Shown here piece after piece: positions 16,080 to 24,870 of a stretch of 35,269 bases of DNA. How positions within the stretch are numbered: the stretch's first letter is position 1; the number at the start of each line of letters is the position of its first letter. The position numbers and the translations under genes are program-made. The stretch lies in NCBI GenBank assembly GCA_015060925.1, contig SUXM01000026.1, forward strand, positions 1 through 35,269. Reading direction: 5' to 3'. The stretch is from Parabacteroides distasonis (lineage in GTDB: Bacteria; Bacteroidota; Bacteroidia; Bacteroidales; Tannerellaceae). The notes below the pieces were generated by a model. The model was not told the origin of the DNA. It made no database searches and was given only the letters and a program-made list of their open reading frames with translations.

Positions 16080-17450
16080 ATGATGAATCAAGAGAATGGC
16101 GTAGACTTAAAATCTACAGCTGCAATCGGAGAAAAAAAACTATTCATTGAAACGTATGGATGCCAAATGAATGTGGCAGATAGTGAGGTCGTAGCTTCCA
16201 TTATGCAGATGGATGGTTATGTTATGACTGACAAGATAGAGGAGGCTGATGCGATTTTTGTCAATACTTGTTCTGTACGAGAAAATGCCGAACAAAAGAT
16301 TTATGGACGTCTTCAATATTTTCAATCGTTGAAGAAGAAAAAGAAAACACTGATAATTGGTGTGCTTGGGTGTATGGCAGAACGTGTAAAAGAGGAGTTG
16401 ATAGAGGTTCATAAAGCCGATTTAGTAGTAGGACCTGATTCTTATATGGATTTGCCGAATTTGGTCGGGGCTGTAGAACGTGGTGAAAAAGCAATAAATG
16501 TGGAGCTCTCAACGCAAGAAACATATAAAGATGTGATCCCTTTAAAGTTAGGAGGAGGGCATATATCGGGATTTGTTTCTATTATGCGTGGTTGTAATAA
16601 TTTTTGTACCTATTGCATCGTGCCTTATACCCGTGGTCGTGAACGTAGCAGAGATGTTGACAGTATCTTGAATGAAATCCGGGATATGCGTGATAAAGGA
16701 TTTAAAGAGGTTACTTTGTTGGGACAGAATGTGAATTCATATCTTTTTGAAAAAGCAGGAGAAAAAATTTCTTTCCCCATGTTGTTGGAACGAGTGGCGC
16801 AGGAAGTTCCTGAGATGCGTGTCCGATTTACAACCTCTCACCCCAAAGATATGAGTGATGAAACGTTACATGTAATTGAAAAGTATAATAATATATGTAA
16901 GATGATTCATCTCCCTGCACAATCGGGTAGTTCTCGTATATTGAAGATTATGAATCGGAAATATACACGGGAATGGTATTTGGATCGAATTGCGGCTATT
17001 CGTCGTATCATTCCGGATTGTGCAATCTCTACTGATTTGTTTTGTGGTTTTCATTCGGAAACAGAAGAGGAGTATCAAGAAACTTTATCTTTGATGCGTG
17101 AGGTCGGGTATGATAGTGCTTTCCTTTTTAAATATTCAGAACGTCCAGGCACGTACGCTTCTAAACATTTGCCTGATACTGTAAGTGAAGAAGAAAAAGT
17201 GCGTCGTTTGCAAGGAATGATTGATTTACAGAATCAATTATCAGAGGAAAGTAACAAACGTGATATTGGCAAAGAATTTGAAGTGCTGATAGAGGGATTT
17301 TCTAAACGTTCTCGTGAACAATTGTTTGGACGTACCAGTCAGAATAAAGTGGTGATTTTTGATAAAAAGAACTATCGAGTAGGACAATTTATAAAAGTTA
17401 AGATAAATCGCGCCTCTTCTGCAACCCTTTTTGGAGAACCGGTAGAATGA
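16080..17450 (+). CDS. miaB: tRNA-2-methylthio-N6-dimethylallyladenosine synthase
   Basis: A 456-residue radical-SAM methylthiotransferase that adds the methylthio group to i6A37 of tRNAs reading UNN codons. The N-terminal UPF0004 domain carries Cys28, Cys64 and Cys98, which hold the auxiliary [4Fe-4S] cluster. The radical-SAM motif CNNFCTYC provides Cys172, Cys176 and Cys179. A TRAM domain occupies about the last 65 residues. The presence of all six cysteines and the overall sequence favour MiaB over MtaB or RimO. The start is ATG 16080 or the adjacent ATG 16083. A stem-loop follows the stop. Confidence 0.95.
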   Translation: MMNQENGVDLKSTAAIGEKKLFIETYGCQMNVADSEVVASIMQMDGYVMTDKIEEADAIFVNTCSVRENAEQKIYGRLQYFQSLKKKKKTLIIGVLGCMAERVKEELIEVHKADLVVGPDSYMDLPNLVGAVERGEKAINVELSTQETYKDVIPLKLGGGHISGFVSIMRGCNNFCTYCIVPYTRGRERSRDVDSILNEIRDMRDKGFKEVTLLGQNVNSYLFEKAGEKISFPMLLERVAQEVPEMRVRFTTSHPKDMSDETLHVIEKYNNICKMIHLPAQSGSSRILKIMNRKYTREWYLDRIAAIRRIIPDCAISTDLFCGFHSETEEEYQETLSLMREVGYDSAFLFKYSERPGTYASKHLPDTVSEEEKVRRLQGMIDLQNQLSEESNKRDIGKEFEVLIEGFSKRSREQLFGRTSQNKVVIFDKKNYRVGQFIKVKINRASSATLFGEPVE

Positions 17451-17469
17451 AGGTAGATTATAGAAAAAG

Positions 17470-17502
17470 AAATAGCCTCACACATTAGTGAGGCTATTTT
17501 TA
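17470..17502. terminator. Bidirectional terminator after miaB and after the inverted susD fragment
   Basis: An 11-bp perfect stem AAATAGCCTCA / TGAGGCTATTT with an 8-base loop is flanked by A and T runs on both strands. On the plus strand it ends miaB. On the minus strand it lies 24 bases past the stop codon of the susD 3' fragment. Confidence 0.88.
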
Positions 17503-17526
17503 TGATATTAAGTTTTAGATACTTAA

Positions 17527-17707
17527 TTATCTGTTAACATTTGCCCAATGCGGGTTAGTCTGAGTTTCCTTATCAGGGATTTCCCATGTCATGTGTTCAA
17601 TTGTAACCGCATTTGTACTCCAGTGGTTAGAACCGCTGTATACAGGAACTTGGTTCCAACGTTTGTGGTTCCTGAAGTTCCAACCGTTTTCACCCCAACA
17701 TTCGATT
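17527..17707 (-). repeat. Inverted repeat, left copy (partner at 23350-23530)
   Basis: This 181-base segment is the reverse complement of the susD 3' end at 23350-23530 with 12 mismatches and no gaps. The copies flank about 5.6 kb containing the susC promoter, susC and nearly all of susD. Confidence 0.9.
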
Positions 17708-17730
17708 TTACCTTTCTTACGCGCGTACAT
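17527..17730 (-). pseudogene. Inverted 3'-end fragment of a susD gene
   Basis: The minus strand from 17707 to 17527 encodes the last 59 residues of a SusD protein plus its stop. It aligns without gaps to 23350-23530 at the end of the complete susD in this window, with 12 base differences in 181 (about 93% identity) and 56 of 59 residues the same. Seven of the ten changed codons are synonymous. That fits descent from a selected paralogue rather than decay of a fresh copy. An in-frame ATG at 17730 adds eight unrelated residues (MYARKKGK), so it could be read as a 67-residue ORF. It lacks signal peptide, lipobox and nearly all of the SusD fold, so it cannot work alone. Homology ends at or within a few bases of the stop codon. 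Confidence 0.85.
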
Positions 17731-18010
17731 ATTATAATTATAATATCTTCATTGTTTATTGCTCTTATATCTTATATATCTTAAGATTAATTTCTGAGCC
17801 TTTTTGAAGTATTATTGAAATATGTATAATGTGCATAGTCCTACAAAGAGACTGCACCTTTATATATTTATTCTTTCATTTAAAGTGGTATATGAAAATT
17901 TCAGAATTAATGGTAGAAGTATAAGTCTCTAAAAAGGGGGGATATGGTGCGTTTTGTTAAAATATATTAGGAAGATATTAAAAAAATAAGGCTTTTATTT
18001 TTTTGTATTA
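17731..18010. other. A/T-rich gap upstream of the susC promoter
   Basis: No gene is seen in this stretch. It is strongly A/T rich. One imperfect hairpin at 17831-17857 (GTGC and AGTC pairing with GACT and GCAC across a 2-base bulge) is followed by a weak T-rich run. It could be a poor terminator or a regulator site. No regulator gene (sigma, anti-sigma or hybrid two-component) is found here. Confidence 0.4.
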
Positions 18011-18041
18011 TTGTTTTTTTTGAAAAAATGAATTAATTTTG
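18011..18041 (+). promoter_or_regulatory. Promoter of the susC-susD operon
   Basis: A TTG (18011-18013), a 20-base spacer and TAATTTTG (18034-18041) match the Bacteroidetes consensus at both elements. Transcription would start near 18049, which leaves a leader of about 215 nt before the susC ATG. Confidence 0.7.
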
Positions 18042-18048
18042 TAGCCTA

Positions 18049-18263
18049 AGTATGCATATAAAAGGCGACTTTGGTAGTTCTTATAGAACTATACTTTTTA
18101 TAAAAGGTTATGTAGTAGATATTTAGTGGTTTGAGATTTTTTTAGAGGAATTTTAATCTTTTGATTTATAGCTGTTTATATTTTATTATAGCTATAATGA
18201 ATTTTTAAAAAAAGGTAAAATCGTTTAATCTAAAATAATTTAGTGATTTAAAGTTTAGTAATT
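18049..18263 (+). promoter_or_regulatory. Long 5' leader of susC with two small hairpins
   Basis: About 215 A/T-rich bases separate the predicted transcript start from the ATG. Two inverted repeats are visible. TAGTTC/GAACTA at 18075-18091 is followed by a T-rich run. TTATAGCT/AGCTATAA is at 18166-18197. Either could hold a regulatory element such as a small-RNA target or attenuator, but neither stem is strong and no known riboswitch is recognised. Confidence 0.4.
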
Positions 18264-21200
18264 ATGAGAAATCGAATTCTATTCGTGCTATGTTTCCTAT
18301 TTGTAGGATTCTCAGCATTTGCCCAAGTTTCGATCTCGGGAAAGGTAGTCGATAACACAGGTTTCGAACTACCGGGTGTGAATGTCGTTGTCAAGGGTAC
18401 GACCGTTGGTACAATGACATTAGGTGATGGTACTTACGTATTGTCTGATGTTCCAGGCGGCAGTAAGGCAGTAATTGAATTCTCTTACATCGGTTTCAAA
18501 CCGGTAGAGGTAGTGGTAGGCAACCAGAAGGTTATTAACGTAACCATGGTTGAAGATTCTGAACAACTTGAAGAAGTTGTGGTTGTGGCATACGGTACTG
18601 CCAAGAAGAAAGACTTGACAGGTGCGATGAGTGCCATTGATTCTAAAGTGTTGACAGCTCAGAGTTCAGCATCTGCATCTAAGATGTTGGAAGGTTCTGT
18701 ACCGGGTTTGCAAGTAGCTTCTACTGACGGTCAGCCGGGGCAGGATATGGGTATCCGTGTACGTGGTGTAAGTTCTGCAGTTGGTGGTAGTGCAAGTGCA
18801 TTGATCGTAATCGATGGTGTTCCTGCTCAGAACGAAAACCCGTTGTCAAACTTGAACTCTTCAGATATCGAAAACATCACAGTCTTGAAGGATGCTGCTT
18901 CTACAGCTCTTTACGGTTCTCGTGGTGCGAACGGTGTTGTATTGGTAACAACCAAGAAGGGTAAAAGCGGTCAGACTCGTATCGGTTTTGATGCTCGTTG
19001 GGGTTGGAACTCTGTAGGTGCATTCAATACTTCAGGTATGAAAGAAGCTTCTGATTACTATGAATACTACTGGAGATCTATCTACAACTCTTATCGTTAT
19101 GGTGTGAACGGTACAGGTATGCCGGGCGTAGATGCCAATGGTTATCCTTATACAAACGTTCATAACCCGAACTACTCTCACGAACAGGCTGCTGAATTTG
19201 CCAGCCAACACTTGTTCAACTATGTAGCCGGTGCAGCTAACTCAGAAACCAACTTTACTCGTAACGGTTTAGGTAACTGGATGGCTTACAACGTACCGGG
19301 TGCTATCTATACTCCGGCAGGTTCAGGTGCTACAGCAGCTGCTACTATGTCTGGCGCTTACTTGGTAGGTACAGATGGTAAATTGAATCCGAATGCTCAG
19401 TTTTTATATACTGGTGATGACAGATATGACGATGTATTGTTACGTACCGGTTTCCGTCAACAGTATGATATCTCAGCCAGCGGTGGTACAGACAAGGTTA
19501 AATACTATGCATCTTTAGGTTATTTGGATGAACCATCTTTCGTTCGTGCTTCAGACTTTAAACGTTACACAGGTCGTGCAAGTGTGGATGCTGAACTATT
19601 CAAATGGTTAAAGATTGGTGCTAATGTTGGTTACACTAACTCTGAATTGAACTCAATGTCAACTCGTTGGGGTCGTAACCCGGGTGCTGCAACAGGTAAC
19701 GTGATGATGTATGTGAATGCAACTCACCCAATCGTATCTGTATGGGCTCGTGAAAAGAACTCTGATGGTTCAATCGGTGGTTATGTATTGGATAAAAATG
19801 GTGAAAAAGTGGAAGCCGGTTATGCAAATTCTACTTATTCTCCGGTAGGTCAAACAGACGGTAACCGTACCGCTGCAGACGTTCTTTATGATATCGATAG
19901 TAACATCAATGAAAACAAGGTTGATTTGTGGACTTCTCGTCTATATGCAGATTTCATGTTCGGTGATTTCAAAGCAACTATAAACTTCTCTATCGATCAA
20001 CACAATAACCGTTTGTTGAAATATCGTAACAGCTTGAGTGCTTTAGGTCAGGGTATCGGTGGTATCATGATTAACAAATATGGCCGTACAATTATCAACT
20101 CTCAACAATTGTTAAGCTATAACAAAGACTTCGGTAAACATCATGTGGATGCAATGGTGGGTCACGAATACAATGACAACCATTATGAACAATTGACATG
20201 GGGTTCTTCTGATGAATTGATTCCGAACTATATTTCTCCGGGTAACTTCGTAAGACGTTATTCTAACATTACAACTTTCTCTAACCCGGGTTGGAGTTTG
20301 TCTGATGTTCGTATGGAATCTTATTTGGCTCGTGCAAACTATATCTATGATGACAAATACTACTTGTCTGGATCATTACGTGCTGACGGTTCTTCTAAGT
20401 TCGCGAAAGATAAATGGGGTGTATTCTACTCTGTTGGTGGTGGTTGGAGATTCACCTCTGAAGAATTCATGGAAGGTACTAAGAGTTGGTTGGATAACGC
20501 AAAAGTTCGTTTAAGCTATGGTGTGATCGGTAACCAGAACGGTATTGGTAACTATGGTAACCATACTTGGACTTACGGTGTGGCAACTTGGAATACAGTA
20601 TCAAACGGTACAGGTACAGCTAAAGAATATTCTATCGGTTATGGTGGTTTGGTTAACGAAGAATTGACTTGGGAAAATGTACATACAACTGACGTTGGTT
20701 TGGACTTCACTGTATTGGGTGGCCGTTTGTCAGGTACATTGGACTTCTATAACAGTTTGACAACTAACTCATTCTTTAATGAACCGGTTTCTATCTTGGC
20801 TAACTCTGGTAACACAACTCGTCAACGTAACTCTGCAAAACTTCGCAACCGTGGTTTTGAAATCGATTTGTCTGCTACTATCATCAATACAAAAGATTGG
20901 TCTTGGACAGTAGGTATCAATGGTACTCACTACAGAACTACTTTGGTTTCTGTTCCTGAAACAACTATCCCGGCTCCGAATGCAACAGATGATCTTCCTG
21001 ATGGAACATGGACTGCTAACGGTGAAGGTTGGTCAGCTGCAGGTACAGGTAACGCATCCGGTATTTTCTATCTTCGTGGTGAAGGTCGTGACTGGTACAA
21101 CTTGTATTTGTACAAATATGCAGGTGTGGATGAAAAATCAGGTTTGCCACAGTACTGGCACCGTGTAACTTACGCTGACGTAAACAACAATGCTTCAGGT

Positions 21201-21821
21201 GGTCGTTATGCTGGTAAACAAATCGGTGAAAATGTGAAGACTACAGTTGCTGCTGATGCTTCATTATATGAAATGGGTAGCGCAACTCCTGATTGGATTG
21301 GTGGTTTGACTACTTCTCTTCGTTACAAAGATTTCGACTTCCAGGCAATTTTTGCTTATCAGATCGGTGGACAGTTCTTGTCTGTTGAATATGCTAACGG
21401 TTTGTATCGTTCTTCTTATTTGTCTCGTGGTGCACAACCTCAGTCAACTGATTTGATCGGTAACACTTGGACTCCTGAAAACCAAGATGCATTCTTCCCA
21501 ATGCAGTGGGCTTCAAACAGCTCTTCAGCTTATTATGATGGTTCAACTACAGGTTCTTGGAAGTACACAGATATGTCATTGTTCTCAGCTTCTTACTTGC
21601 GTATGAAGAACATCACTTTAGGTTATACTTTGCCGAAAGCTATCTTGAACAAAGTGGGTATCAGCAAACTTCGTTTCTATGCTTCAGCTGATAACTTGTG
21701 GTATATCTCAGCTAAGAAGGGTGTTGACCCAGCGATGTCTATGACAGGTGGTTTGGAAGTTGGTCAGTATGTATATCCGACTATGCGTACTGTATCTCTT
21801 GGTCTAAATCTTGAATTCTAA
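18264..21821 (+). CDS. SusC-family TonB-dependent outer-membrane transporter
   Basis: A 1185-residue SusC/RagA-type receptor. The signal peptide (residues 1-20, ending SAFA) is followed by a CarboxypepD_reg-like domain (about 22-98). The TonB box EEVVVVAYG is at 103-111, a plug domain follows to about 235, and the rest is a large 22-strand beta-barrel ending VSLGLNLEF with a terminal aromatic. There is no STN domain, so it is not expected to signal directly to an anti-sigma factor. It pairs with SusD, which begins 23 bases downstream, to import a bound nutrient (glycan or peptide). The substrate is unknown because no enzyme genes are adjacent. Codon use is visibly biased (mostly AAC, GGT, CGT), unlike most neighbours and typical of an abundant protein. 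Confidence 0.95.
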   Translation: MRNRILFVLCFLFVGFSAFAQVSISGKVVDNTGFELPGVNVVVKGTTVGTMTLGDGTYVLSDVPGGSKAVIEFSYIGFKPVEVVVGNQKVINVTMVEDSEQLEEVVVVAYGTAKKKDLTGAMSAIDSKVLTAQSSASASKMLEGSVPGLQVASTDGQPGQDMGIRVRGVSSAVGGSASALIVIDGVPAQNENPLSNLNSSDIENITVLKDAASTALYGSRGANGVVLVTTKKGKSGQTRIGFDARWGWNSVGAFNTSGMKEASDYYEYYWRSIYNSYRYGVNGTGMPGVDANGYPYTNVHNPNYSHEQAAEFASQHLFNYVAGAANSETNFTRNGLGNWMAYNVPGAIYTPAGSGATAAATMSGAYLVGTDGKLNPNAQFLYTGDDRYDDVLLRTGFRQQYDISASGGTDKVKYYASLGYLDEPSFVRASDFKRYTGRASVDAELFKWLKIGANVGYTNSELNSMSTRWGRNPGAATGNVMMYVNATHPIVSVWAREKNSDGSIGGYVLDKNGEKVEAGYANSTYSPVGQTDGNRTAADVLYDIDSNINENKVDLWTSRLYADFMFGDFKATINFSIDQHNNRLLKYRNSLSALGQGIGGIMINKYGRTIINSQQLLSYNKDFGKHHVDAMVGHEYNDNHYEQLTWGSSDELIPNYISPGNFVRRYSNITTFSNPGWSLSDVRMESYLARANYIYDDKYYLSGSLRADGSSKFAKDKWGVFYSVGGGWRFTSEEFMEGTKSWLDNAKVRLSYGVIGNQNGIGNYGNHTWTYGVATWNTVSNGTGTAKEYSIGYGGLVNEELTWENVHTTDVGLDFTVLGGRLSGTLDFYNSLTTNSFFNEPVSILANSGNTTRQRNSAKLRNRGFEIDLSATIINTKDWSWTVGINGTHYRTTLVSVPETTIPAPNATDDLPDGTWTANGEGWSAAGTGNASGIFYLRGEGRDWYNLYLYKYAGVDEKSGLPQYWHRVTYADVNNNASGGRYAGKQIGENVKTTVAADASLYEMGSATPDWIGGLTTSLRYKDFDFQAIFAYQIGGQFLSVEYANGLYRSSYLSRGAQPQSTDLIGNTWTPENQDAFFPMQWASNSSSAYYDGSTTGSWKYTDMSLFSASYLRMKNITLGYTLPKAILNKVGISKLRFYASADNLWYISAKKGVDPAMSMTGGLEVGQYVYPTMRTVSLGLNLEF

Positions 21822-21844
21822 TTTAATTTAAAAGCGAAGTAAAA

Positions 21845-23530
21845 ATGAAAAAATATATCAGAAATATCTGCGGTGCTTTGGCTGCTGTTACAGCTTTTAC
21901 TGCATGTGATTCCAAATTGGATCTTACAGATCCGACCAAATTGACGGATGAGCAGATCGAAGATCTTTTGATTGACGGTACTCCGGAAGAACAGCAATTG
22001 ATTTTCGGAGGTTTGGCTGCCGGTTTGAAGAGTTATTTGTGTTATCGTGGTTCAATCATGTCAGGAGGTTTCTCCAATATGTCTATCGATAACGAGTTTG
22101 TTCACAACAATGTTTATCGTAACTTACAGACAGGTGATATCGTTTATGGTGACGGTGCTCGTCACTCTTCTGGTTGGGGACAATATTATAGAAACAGCCA
22201 GGATTTGCAATATTGGGATTCTGACCGTGAATCTGAATGTTTCGGATACTGGGGCTCACCTTCTATCTCTATCAGTAAAGCAAACAACATCTTGATGTAT
22301 TTGACTGATGAATTGATCGAAAAAAGTGGTAGTGGTTTGTTGAAACAATACAAAGCTCAAGCTTTGGTAATTCGTGGTATGGGTTATATGCAGTTGATGG
22401 AACGTTTCACTAAAGCATATTTGCATGGTGGACAGGCCGGACACGGTATGCCGATTTATACTACATACGGTTATAACGAAACTGTAGCGCCTTCTTCTGC
22501 AACGGAAACTTGGAACTTCATCATCAAGGACTTGACCGATGCTGTTCGCTTGTTCAAGGAATCAGGAATGGGTACAGGTGGTTATACTATCGGTACAACA
22601 GGTGCTGAATGTTATGATATCGACTGTGGTGTGGCTCAATACTTCTTGGCAAAAGCTGCTATGTGGACTGGTAACTATCAGACTGCTATTACAGCTGCTA
22701 ACGATGTAATGAACGCTTATAACTGGGCTTTCATCAAAGAAGAAAACTACGGTATTTCTAACACTCGCGTTGCTGGTATTTGTGCAAAGACTGATGATAT
22801 GAGATCTGATGACAATGCATTTACAAGTGTAGCTAAGAACCCGGAAACAATCTTCGGTTGGGATAATGATGGTAATATTTACCACTGGGGTTACTTCAAT
22901 CCGTTTGCAAACGGTTCTGATATGACAGGTAATGCATACTTCCAGATTGATAATGCATTGTGGGCAAAAATGTCAGATAACGACTATCGTAAAGAACGTT
23001 ATACTGCAACAGATGTAACATTCCCATACTTTGCAATTATCAGCGGTGATACAACTTGGTATCCGACAAAAGTTCCTGCATATACTTCTTTGAAGTGGGC
23101 TGCAACTATTGCATCTGACCAATCAGAACGTCGTCATGACAAATCAAATTCTGACGAAATCTTGTTCCGTACATCAGAAGTTGTATTGATGTTGGCTGAA
23201 GCATATGCTCAGAGTGGTAACGATGCTGAAGCAAAGAACACATTGAACAAATTATTGGCTGCACGTACTAAAGCAGGTGCTCCGGTTATGACATGCGACA
23301 ACACAATGGCAGGTATGTCTACATTGGATATGTGTAAATTGCAATGGAGAATCGAATGTTGGGGTGAAAACGGTTGGAACTTCTGGAACCACAAACGTTG
23401 GAATCAAGCTCCTGTATACAGCGGTTCTAACCACTGGAGTACAAATGCGGTTACTATCGAGCACATGACTTGGGAAATTCCTGATAAAGAAACTCAGACT
23501 AACCCGCATTGGGCAAATGTTGCAAGATAA
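21845..23530 (+). CDS. SusD/RagB-family surface nutrient-binding lipoprotein
   Basis: A 561-residue SusD-family protein. The signal peptide ends in a lipobox at TAFTAC with Cys21, so the mature protein is lipid anchored and acts as the lid of the SusC barrel on the cell surface. The tetratricopeptide-like helices typical of the family lie in the first half (for example 160-185 and 262-285), with LMLAEAYAQSGNDAEAKNTLNKL near 445-470. The last 59 codons, starting IECWGENGWNFWNHKRWN, are duplicated in inverted orientation at 17527-17707. It is cotranscribed with susC and shares its biased codon use. A terminator follows. Confidence 0.95.
   Translation: MKKYIRNICGALAAVTAFTACDSKLDLTDPTKLTDEQIEDLLIDGTPEEQQLIFGGLAAGLKSYLCYRGSIMSGGFSNMSIDNEFVHNNVYRNLQTGDIVYGDGARHSSGWGQYYRNSQDLQYWDSDRESECFGYWGSPSISISKANNILMYLTDELIEKSGSGLLKQYKAQALVIRGMGYMQLMERFTKAYLHGGQAGHGMPIYTTYGYNETVAPSSATETWNFIIKDLTDAVRLFKESGMGTGGYTIGTTGAECYDIDCGVAQYFLAKAAMWTGNYQTAITAANDVMNAYNWAFIKEENYGISNTRVAGICAKTDDMRSDDNAFTSVAKNPETIFGWDNDGNIYHWGYFNPFANGSDMTGNAYFQIDNALWAKMSDNDYRKERYTATDVTFPYFAIISGDTTWYPTKVPAYTSLKWAATIASDQSERRHDKSNSDEILFRTSEVVLMLAEAYAQSGNDAEAKNTLNKLLAARTKAGAPVMTCDNTMAGMSTLDMCKLQWRIECWGENGWNFWNHKRWNQAPVYSGSNHWSTNAVTIEHMTWEIPDKETQTNPHWANVAR
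23350..23530 (+). repeat. Inverted repeat, right copy (3' end of susD)
   Basis: Partner of 17527-17707. Protein differences between the copies are Trp to Arg, Ala to Val and Ala to Asn. The remaining changed codons are silent. Confidence 0.9.
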
Positions 23531-23567
23531 GTGATTAAAAAATAGAATTCTTATTTCACTTTATATG

Positions 23568-23598
23568 GAGGCTGTCTATTTGTAGGCAGCCTCTTTTT
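23568..23598 (+). terminator. Terminator of the susC-susD operon
   Basis: The stem GAGGCTGTC / GGCAGCCTC (9 bp with one G-T pair) closes an 8-base loop and is followed by TTTTT. It lies 37 bases past the susD stop. Confidence 0.88.
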
Positions 23599-23743
23599 AT
23601 TTGTATATCGCCTATCTATTATGGTTAAAGAATTGTAAATATATTTCTATCTCATAAATTATTTGTTCTTTTGCAAAAAAATTAGGGTGTATATGCGTTA
23701 TACGCTGCTGTTTTGTTGAGTGGTAACTATAAGATCGCATCTG

Positions 23744-24622
23744 ATGGCTGGAAATAACAAGGTGGGAACAGTCTCTTTTTTTCATTCCCGTATGACTTCC
23801 ATAATAAGTATCTCTTTGGTACTGTTTCTTTTGGGATTGATATTTTTAATAGGATTGTTAGGTAATAAACTCTCTGTTTATGTAAAAGAAAACATCTCTT
23901 TTTCAATTGTTTTAAAGGATAATCAGAAAGAAAGTGAGATAAAGAAGATGCAACGTTCGCTTAATGCATTTCCTTTTATTAAGTCAACAGAATATATTTC
24001 TAAGGAACAGGCTGCAAAGGAGTTAGAAGAAGAATTAGGTGAAAATCCGGAAACCTTTTTGGGTTTTAATCCTCTTCAAGCCTCTATTGAGGTAAAGTTG
24101 CATGCTGATTATGCAAATCCAGACAGCTTGTTGGTTATCGAAAAGAAGATAAAAAAATATACATCTGTATCAGAGTTGCTTTATCGGAAAGATATGATGC
24201 AGTTGGTTAATGATAATGTAAAACGAGTTAGTTTGATATTGTTTGCATTTGCTGTTGTTTTGATGGTTATCTCATTTGTGTTGATAGGAAATACCATTCG
24301 GTTGCTTATTTATTCTCGACGTTTTTTGATTCATACGATGAAGTTGGTTGGGGCTACAGCTGGATTTATACGTCGTCCTTTCCTTTGGTATAATGTAGTG
24401 AGTGGTATATGGGCCTCTTTTGTCGCTATTTTGTTGTTAACAGGATCTTTGTATTATCTGCAAAATGAATTATCTGGTTTTATTCAATTATTAGACATGA
24501 ACGTCCTGTTAATAGCCTATGCGGGTATTTTACTAATGGGAGTTCTTTTATCAGTATTGGCTACCTACTTTGCGGTAAATAAATATTTAAGAATGAGTAT
24601 TGATAAATTATATTATGTGTAA
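23744..24622 (+). CDS. ftsX: Cell-division ABC transporter permease FtsX
   Basis: A 292-residue FtsX. One membrane segment near the N-terminus (about 18-40) is followed by an extracytoplasmic loop of ~120 residues and three membrane segments in the C-terminal half (the FtsX permease fold). With FtsE it controls peptidoglycan hydrolases at the septum. ftsE is not next to it, so its ATPase partner must lie elsewhere. The ATG at 23744 gives MAGNNKVGTVSFFHSR; an in-frame GTG at 23720 would add eight residues and is less likely. It is the first gene of a dense plus-strand cluster, with DUF3098 starting 5 bases after its stop. Confidence 0.92.
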   Translation: MAGNNKVGTVSFFHSRMTSIISISLVLFLLGLIFLIGLLGNKLSVYVKENISFSIVLKDNQKESEIKKMQRSLNAFPFIKSTEYISKEQAAKELEEELGENPETFLGFNPLQASIEVKLHADYANPDSLLVIEKKIKKYTSVSELLYRKDMMQLVNDNVKRVSLILFAFAVVLMVISFVLIGNTIRLLIYSRRFLIHTMKLVGATAGFIRRPFLWYNVVSGIWASFVAILLLTGSLYYLQNELSGFIQLLDMNVLLIAYAGILLMGVLLSVLATYFAVNKYLRMSIDKLYYV

Positions 24623-24627
24623 GCTTT

Positions 24628-24870
24628 ATGGCTAAAAGAGATTTTGCATTTGGAAAAGAAAACTTTATTTGGATTACTATTGCCGTTGTGGTTATAGCGG
24701 TTGGTTTTATATTGATGAGTGGAGGAGGTTCGGAAGATCCTGCCGGTTTTAATGCTGAAATTTTTAGCTCACGCCGAATTGTAGTAGCACCTGTTGTTAC
24801 ATTAATCGGTTTTGTTTTGATGTTTGTTGGTATTTTGAAAAATAGCAAGAAGGGGGATACGATAGAATGA
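24628..24870 (+). CDS. DUF3098 small membrane protein
   Basis: An 80-residue protein with two predicted membrane helices (about 14-30 and 52-71) joined by a short loop containing SGGGSEDP. It fits the DUF3098 family, which has no known function. The position between ftsX and uppP is one I recall as common in Bacteroidetes and hints at an envelope role. Its last four bases overlap the start of uppP (ATGA), so translation is probably coupled. Confidence 0.85.
   Translation: MAKRDFAFGKENFIWITIAVVVIAVGFILMSGGGSEDPAGFNAEIFSSRRIVVAPVVTLIGFVLMFVGILKNSKKGDTIE

Noticed and set aside
17470..17502. Transposon end or attachment site next to the susD fragment
   Set aside because: The inverted repeat has T runs on both sides and sits right after miaB, so it is a terminator. 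No target-site duplication or transposase remnant was seen.
23720..23743. GTG start extending ftsX upstream
   Set aside because: It adds eight residues (VTIRSHL type) not expected in the family. The ATG at 23744 gives a normal cytoplasmic N-terminus before the first membrane helix.
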